64,000 bases of DNA from assembly GCA_013178295.1 (NCBI GenBank), contig JABLWW010000001.1:62001-126000 (forward strand), in the 5' to 3' direction. The position numbers and the translations under genes were made by a program. Shown piece by piece: positions 59,793 through 64,000 of this stretch. Position 1 is the stretch's first letter. Every line of letters starts with the position of its first letter. This stretch comes from Anaerolineae bacterium. GTDB lineage: Bacteria; Chloroflexota; Anaerolineae; Anaerolineales; Anaerolineaceae. The notes beneath the pieces are model-generated. The model was not told where the DNA came from. It was given only the letters and a program-made list of their open reading frames with translations, and did no database searches.

Positions 59793-60086
59793 TTAAACGT
59801 GCATATGGTGGGCAATCACGTTGAAAGTACGGCGCGTTGGAGTTACCCCCACATTTTTGTAAATCTCAACGCAGGTTGAGTAGGTCTGGCTGTTCTTGAT
59901 GTTCTCATAAGATTTTCGGTCGCGCCAGACAGTAATGATGCGCCACAGAGTGCGCTCTTGTTCGTCCTGTATTAGAAATGTTTCGCGTAGTTCCAGCGGG
60001 GCGTGTTTGATCGCTTCGCGGTACGCATTTTCAAAGTCATCCCATTTGTTGGTTGGTACGGTGCCTTCGAGAATTGTGATAATCAT
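59793..60086 (-). CDS. Antibiotic-biosynthesis-monooxygenase-like (ABM) small protein
   Basis: A 97-residue ferredoxin-like dimeric alpha-beta barrel candidate: MIITILEGTVP strand, WDDFENAYREAIKH helix, ETFLIQDEQERTLWRIITVWRDRKSYENI (in part) as in ABM proteins. It could be a small monooxygenase or a non-catalytic relative. RBS GGGAG precedes the ATG. It has its own promoter (60134-60162) and ends 8 nt before the ROK promoter region. Confidence 0.65.
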   Translation of the reverse strand: MIITILEGTVPTNKWDDFENAYREAIKHAPLELRETFLIQDEQERTLWRIITVWRDRKSYENIKNSQTYSTCVEIYKNVGVTPTRRTFNVIAHHMHV

Positions 60087-60101
60087 TGATACGTTCTCCC
60101 T

Positions 60102-60116
60102 TCCACATCCTGTGGA
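60102..60116. repeat. Short palindrome in the leader of the ABM-like gene
   Basis: TCCACA-TCC-TGTGGA, 6-bp arms with a 3-nt centre, lies between the promoter and the RBS. It could be an operator or a small RNA hairpin. Confidence 0.35.
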
Positions 60117-60133
60117 TATACTTCTTAAGTCCC

Positions 60134-60162
60134 ATTCTACATGATTGTTTTTGTCATTTCAA
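60134..60162 (-). promoter_or_regulatory. Promoter of the ABM-like gene
   Basis: TTGAAA (60157-60162) and TAGAAT (60134-60139) on the minus strand, 17 nt apart. Confidence 0.5.
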
Positions 60163-60219
60163 CAGAGTTTCTATCTCATAACCTGTTGTAATCATCCTCA
60201 GCGGATTACAATTGGGGGA

Positions 60220-61059
60220 ATGGCTGCTGAATATCCGCCAGTAGGCATCTTCGACTCGGGCGTGGGCGGTTTATCCGTGCTGCGCGCCATCCGCCGCTTG
60301 ATTCCCGCTCAACCGTTGGTTTATGTTGCTGATCAAGCACATGTTCCCTATGGCACTCGAGAGCCTGAGGAAGTACGCATATTTTCGGAAGCGATCACCC
60401 GCTATTTGCTGGGAGAAGGTGCCCGCATCATTGTGGTGGCGTGTAACACCGCTTCGGCTGCGGCATTGGCGTATCTGCGGCAAACATTTCCACAGGTGCC
60501 TTTTGTTGGCATGGAGCCTGCTGTAAAACCGGCTGCCATACAAACGCGTTCTGGGAAGGTGGGAGTGTTAGCAACACCTTCCACATTGCAAGGCGCGTTA
60601 TATGCTTCGGTTGTACGGCGCTTTGCCCGCGGAGTGTTGATTTATCAGGATACGTGTCCTGGCTTGGTACAGCAGATTGAAAATGGCAATTTGGGTGGGG
60701 CTGAGACGCGCTCTATTCTTGAGAATGCACTGTGCCCTATGCTCAAAAAAGGGGTAGATGTGATTGTGCTTGGCTGTACACATTACCCTTTTGTGATCCC
60801 GCTCATTGCTGAAATTGTCGGAGAAGATGTGGCGATAATTGACCCGGCTCCGGCGGTGGCGCGCCAGACACAGCGTTTGCTGGAGGAACGCGGCTGGCTT
60901 GCAGATGGGCGGCCTTTGGGCAGCGTGCGCATTCTCACGACTGGTGACAGTCTGGCATTACAGGGATTATTACCGCGCCTGGTAGGGTTCTCTGGCAAAG
61001 TAGAAGCGCTGATTTGGGATGCGAAGAGCCGACAGCTTAAATCAGGGGAGATTCTCTGA
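60220..61059 (+). CDS. murI: Glutamate racemase
   Basis: A 279-residue MurI that supplies D-glutamate for peptidoglycan. VGIFDSGVGGLSVLRAI at the N-terminus, the first catalytic Cys in VVACNTASAAAL and the second in VLGCTHYPFVIPLI are intact, as are DQAHVPYGTR and GVLATPSTL. The open frame reaches back to a TTG at 60145, but the ATG at 60220 with GGGGG before it fits the family start. It ends 16 nt before the convergent polyferredoxin gene. Confidence 0.95.
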   Translation: MAAEYPPVGIFDSGVGGLSVLRAIRRLIPAQPLVYVADQAHVPYGTREPEEVRIFSEAITRYLLGEGARIIVVACNTASAAALAYLRQTFPQVPFVGMEPAVKPAAIQTRSGKVGVLATPSTLQGALYASVVRRFARGVLIYQDTCPGLVQQIENGNLGGAETRSILENALCPMLKKGVDVIVLGCTHYPFVIPLIAEIVGEDVAIIDPAPAVARQTQRLLEERGWLADGRPLGSVRILTTGDSLALQGLLPRLVGFSGKVEALIWDAKSRQLKSGEIL

Positions 61060-61075
61060 GCGGCAGAAAGATATC

Positions 61076-62623
61076 TTAGAATGGCTGGTTGGCAATATAT
61101 ACCCGGATGGCAGCTTCGCCATTGACCGGACAGCGGTGCTCGCAGATGCCGCACCCGATGCAGCGTTCGCGTATCACACGAGGGCGCTGCAAAATCGTTG
61201 TCTGTCCGTCTGGCTTGTCGAGCGCAACTTCTTCCAGGATGATAGCTTTTTGTGGCACCGGGCACATCTCTTCACACACAATGCAGGGAGTGTGGTCTGA
61301 CCAGGGAATGCAACGGTTCTCGTCAATATATGCTTTGCCAATTATCTGCCGGTTCTTTTCTTCCAGCGGGAGCGGTGGGATGGCTTCGACCGGGCAAGCC
61401 AAACCGCAGGTGTTACAGGAATAATCGCAAAAACCCAACGCGGGGATGAGAATGGGCGTCCATAACCCCTCAAGCCCGGATTCGGTGATGGCGGGATGCA
61501 AAGCTCCTGTTGGGCAGGCACGTATACACACACCACAGCGTATACATCTGGACAGGATGCGCTGGTTATCTGCGCCGGGTGGACGCAGCAGATGCGGGTG
61601 AGGGTGGGTTGTGCGGGCGTCTGCGTTGAGAATCCCGACAGCGCCAACAGCTGCCAGCCCGTACGTCAGCAGGTCTCTTCGGCTGGGGTCATAACACTGC
61701 CACGCGGCTGGCTTCAAGCTGAATTGCAATCGCGTTTCGCCACTTGGGCAAGCCTGAAAGCATTCCAGGCAGAGGGTACACTCGCTGGGGTCGCTGGCAT
61801 ATTCTTTTTGTGGGTTGATTGTTCCAGTTGGGCAGGCTCGATTGCAAAGCCCACAGCTGGCACATCCGGGCTTTACCTGACGGCGGAAGATAGCCAGTTT
61901 GCTTACCAGACCCAGCAAACCGCCCAGAGGGCAAATATAGCGGCACCAAAAGCGGGGAGCAAAGGCATTGAGAAAGACAATGCCAGCAAGGATAACCGCA
62001 TATAATACTGCCTGACGGTAATATAGCGGTTCAACAGGCAGGATGATGGGGCGTAGCAGGGTATCGAGGGCTGAGATGGGCGCCGCAAACAGCGGGATGG
62101 GATAGAGCAGGCGCTCGATGGCAGAAATGATCTGGTCAATTGCTGGGTAAATGCTAAGGGTGATTGTACGGTAGAGAATGGTTAATGGATCAAAGACCAG
62201 CAGCGTCAGATTGCCCAACAATGCTGCAAACAGGGTTATCAGCAACAAACCATATTTTGCCTTGCGCAATGTTTCGGGTGGGGAAGGCTGGTCTTTGTGC
62301 TGTTTGCGCAGGGGAAACAGATCAAGCAATGTGCCAAGTGGACATAGCCAGCCACACCATGCCCTGCCCAGCAGCAGTGTGAGCAAGATGATCACAATTG
62401 CCAGAGTCGATCCCAGCAGGAATATGCGGTTTGATAAAAATTGTGCAAGCATGACCAGCGGGTCAATGTGCATGGGGATGTGAGAGGCGATAGCTCCCCC
62501 GCGGTTGGCACGTGTCACGACCAGCAGGGTGATGAACCCTGCCAGGGCGGTGTATTGAATCACCTTGCGAGCGAATATCCAGTAGCGAAATGGTCGGGAA
62601 GTTTTTGTTTGGTGTTTTGCCAT
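61076..62623 (-). CDS. Membrane polyferredoxin, NapH/NosR-like fused to 4Fe-4S domains
   Basis: About 515 residues. The N-terminal half has several membrane helices and two C-W/Y-x-C-P-L-G motifs (AWCGWLCPLG and FWCRYICPLG) as in NapH and NosR. The rest carries at least five ferredoxin-type cysteine clusters (CASCGLCNRACP, CTLCLECFQACP, CIRCGVCIRACP, CIVCEEMCP, CIGCGICEHRCP), plus one irregular cluster with CNTCGLACP. It should pass electrons from a membrane quinol donor or to an unknown partner. No reductase gene is next to it. The ATG at 62623 is used because the longer frame to 62788 overlaps the upstream gene. Confidence 0.88.
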   Translation of the reverse strand: MAKHQTKTSRPFRYWIFARKVIQYTALAGFITLLVVTRANRGGAIASHIPMHIDPLVMLAQFLSNRIFLLGSTLAIVIILLTLLLGRAWCGWLCPLGTLLDLFPLRKQHKDQPSPPETLRKAKYGLLLITLFAALLGNLTLLVFDPLTILYRTITLSIYPAIDQIISAIERLLYPIPLFAAPISALDTLLRPIILPVEPLYYRQAVLYAVILAGIVFLNAFAPRFWCRYICPLGGLLGLVSKLAIFRRQVKPGCASCGLCNRACPTGTINPQKEYASDPSECTLCLECFQACPSGETRLQFSLKPAAWQCYDPSRRDLLTYGLAAVGAVGILNADARTTHPHPHLLRPPGADNQRILSRCIRCGVCIRACPTGALHPAITESGLEGLWTPILIPALGFCDYSCNTCGLACPVEAIPPLPLEEKNRQIIGKAYIDENRCIPWSDHTPCIVCEEMCPVPQKAIILEEVALDKPDGQTTILQRPRVIRERCIGCGICEHRCPVNGEAAIRVYIANQPF

Positions 62624-62688
62624 TGATTTTCTCGCGAGCTTGCTCAAATCACTAATCAGGAGAATTTCTACCAGTATTATAAAGCTTC

Positions 62689-63999
62689 TTAGCCCGATAG
62701 GGGCTGTTCGCCAAATTTCTTGTTCTTGGATGAACTCGAAAGAGCAGTTTGTGTTACTCTTGTGACAAGCTCGAAGGCAGCGTACCATACCCCGGCGGAG
62801 ACAAGGGGTAATGTTCCCAGATGATAGCTCGCAATGGGTGTTCCCAAACGAGGCATCGAAAAGAAGAGGTTAAAAATCAGGAGGGTGCTCAGGTTGAAGA
62901 GCGCGGGTAAAAGAGCTGGGAGAGTTGCCAGGAGCGAAGAGAGAACCTTTGCAATCCATGCTGTGTGAGAAAGGTGGAGATAGGTGGCACTGCCCGTCAG
63001 CAGAAAAATCGCCGCGAGCCATATTGGGCTGATGTAAACTGGTTTATGAAGAATGCTGATCTGATCAAGACGAGTGACTTGATAGATGGTAGCAGAGATG
63101 AGGAATACCCCCGCAACAGCGCAAGATAGCAAAAAGATGCTCTTTTGCTCCCCGGCTATTTTTTGTCTGTGTTGTCTGCTTTTCAGGATACCAGCCAGTG
63201 TTATCAGACTGCAAAGCAACAAAATGATATCCCCACCGTTTTGTGGCATGATGAAGTGGACGAGATCAAAGGCGTTACGTATGGTGTTAGAGAATTGCCA
63301 TAAAAAGGGAGCACGGCGGCGAAGGTGAACAGTAAACTCGCCGCCGTTATGGGCAAAGAGGAGATATTTATCTCCTTTGAGGTTCATGGTTTGAAGGCGT
63401 ATGTGATTTATAGGATCGGTTTCCGCTATAGCGCCCACCCCATCGATGTGGATAAATTGATATTCTGCTCCGCCCACAATCACGACCGGTATGATACCTG
63501 GCGGAGCATTACTATACGAGAGCGTTCTCTCTTCGCCTGATTGTATGTCTGCAACAAGGGTGTATGGTGGGAGGATGCGGAAAGCAATACGTGGGTCTCC
63601 AAGCAGAAAATAGTAAGGTATCCTGGCAAACAATTTCAGCGTGGCGCGGTTTTGCAAACTGATCACCATGCCAATGGGAAAACCTTGCCAGGTGTGCTCA
63701 AAGGGTAGCGCATAGATGTTGCCAATTGTAGCGCCTGCCAATGGGCTGAATACAAAACCTGCATACGCGGCAGCGCCATTCTTTGCGAACGTCATGGCAA
63801 TCGAATCTTTGACCCAGAGACGAAAGGACTGGCAGCTTCCTGATGCTATGACCAGTGGTGGAAGACTGGGTATATCTTCTGCTCTGAAGGATGTTGTGGT
63901 ATCCAGATACCAGCTGGTTGCACTTCCATGCCCTGTGAAAACCAAGTAGTCTGCATGCTGCAACGCATTAACGAGGGAGGATTTGGTCATTGGGGTGGG
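62689..63999 (-). CDS. Clan-CD peptidase-like membrane protein, C-terminal part (truncated by window edge)
   Basis: The frame is open to the right edge, so the true N-terminus is missing. The visible part begins with a caspase/gingipain-like arrangement: His-Gly in VFTGHGSATSW and Cys in VIASGSCQSF, the expected dyad of clan CD peptidases such as C25. A beta-rich region follows and then six or so hydrophobic helices (about 245-410 of the visible part). It may be a surface protease or a non-catalytic relative. It lies 65 nt from the polyferredoxin start and probably shares a transcript. Confidence 0.7.
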   Translation of the reverse strand, partial: PTPMTKSSLVNALQHADYLVFTGHGSATSWYLDTTTSFRAEDIPSLPPLVIASGSCQSFRLWVKDSIAMTFAKNGAAAYAGFVFSPLAGATIGNIYALPFEHTWQGFPIGMVISLQNRATLKLFARIPYYFLLGDPRIAFRILPPYTLVADIQSGEERTLSYSNAPPGIIPVVIVGGAEYQFIHIDGVGAIAETDPINHIRLQTMNLKGDKYLLFAHNGGEFTVHLRRRAPFLWQFSNTIRNAFDLVHFIMPQNGGDIILLLCSLITLAGILKSRQHRQKIAGEQKSIFLLSCAVAGVFLISATIYQVTRLDQISILHKPVYISPIWLAAIFLLTGSATYLHLSHTAWIAKVLSSLLATLPALLPALFNLSTLLIFNLFFSMPRLGTPIASYHLGTLPLVSAGVWYAAFELVTRVTQTALSSSSKNKKFGEQPLSG

Positions 64000-64000
64000 T

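Noticed and set aside
60145-60219. Upstream TTG start of murI
   Set aside because: It overlaps the divergent promoter of the ABM-like gene; the later ATG fits the conserved N-terminus.
1-64000. Prophage, transposon, CRISPR array or defence island
   Set aside because: No transposase, phage structural gene, Cas gene or regularly spaced repeat was found; the only recombinase-like gene lacks its catalytic residues.

Overview
The window reads as chromosomal DNA of a bacterium from the Chloroflexota, most likely class Anaerolineae (inference). Supporting signs are a secreted lipoprotein with an NBR1-like Ig domain, Thr/Pro-rich linkers on surface proteins, a short-type alpha-glucan phosphorylase, an endonuclease-type MutL, HerA/NurA beside SbcCD, and many secreted two-repeat proteins that are common in that class. 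Base composition is even. I see no prophage, insertion sequence, CRISPR array or rRNA. Three tRNA genes are present (Leu-CAG, Ser-GGA, Val-CAC), none with an encoded CCA end.

Layout. 1-2.8 kb: NurA (5' truncated), a small unknown protein and HerA in one tightly overlapping plus-strand operon. 2.9-7.0 kb: minus-strand operon of isochorismatase-like hydrolase, methyltransferase-glycosyltransferase fusion, XseA, XseB and a DUF212 membrane protein. 7-9.2 kb: NBR1-domain lipoprotein, YgjP-like metalloprotease, tRNA-Leu. 9.3-13.4 kb: 7TM histidine-kinase-like protein, LysM protein, and a tyrosine-recombinase-fold protein without catalytic tyrosine. 13.3-19.7 kb: TilS, a signalling operon (receiver-CpaE fusion, sirtuin, GAF histidine kinase) and MutL. 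19.8-30.2 kb: ubiquitin-like protein, epimerase with two methyltransferases, UPF0316 protein, glycogen phosphorylase, polytopic membrane protein, tRNA-Ser, YbaK, a lipoprotein, a small Cys-rich protein and a DUF1232 protein.

30.2-44.6 kb: a secreted repeat protein, then a long minus-strand block. Read in its own direction it runs PP2C phosphatase, Ser/Thr kinase-vWA fusion, a 1000-residue kinase-like/TPR/transmembrane/peptide-binding/LamG-like fusion, a C39-like peptidase with TPR-like tail, SbcD, SbcC and two glycosyltransferases. The first three recall the kinase-phosphatase-vWA (TerY-P/YegIKL-like) triad and are the most unusual part of the window.

44.7-50.9 kb: class V aminotransferase, small conserved protein, Hsp20, BirA, small membrane protein, GyrA, tRNA-Val. 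50.9-59.8 kb: eight minus-strand genes led by a ROK repressor with a clear promoter and overlapping palindromic operator: ROK, DegT aminotransferase, cupin, fucose-isomerase-like protein, UroD-like protein, ABC sugar-binding lipoprotein and two permeases. It looks like an uptake and catabolism unit for an unidentified carbohydrate. 59.8-64 kb: small monooxygenase-like protein, MurI, a membrane polyferredoxin and a truncated clan-CD-peptidase-like membrane protein.

Several promoters are close to sigma-70 consensus. At three starts the -10 hexamer lies exactly 6 nt before the ATG, predicting leaderless mRNAs. All function calls come from reading motifs by eye; no database search was run.
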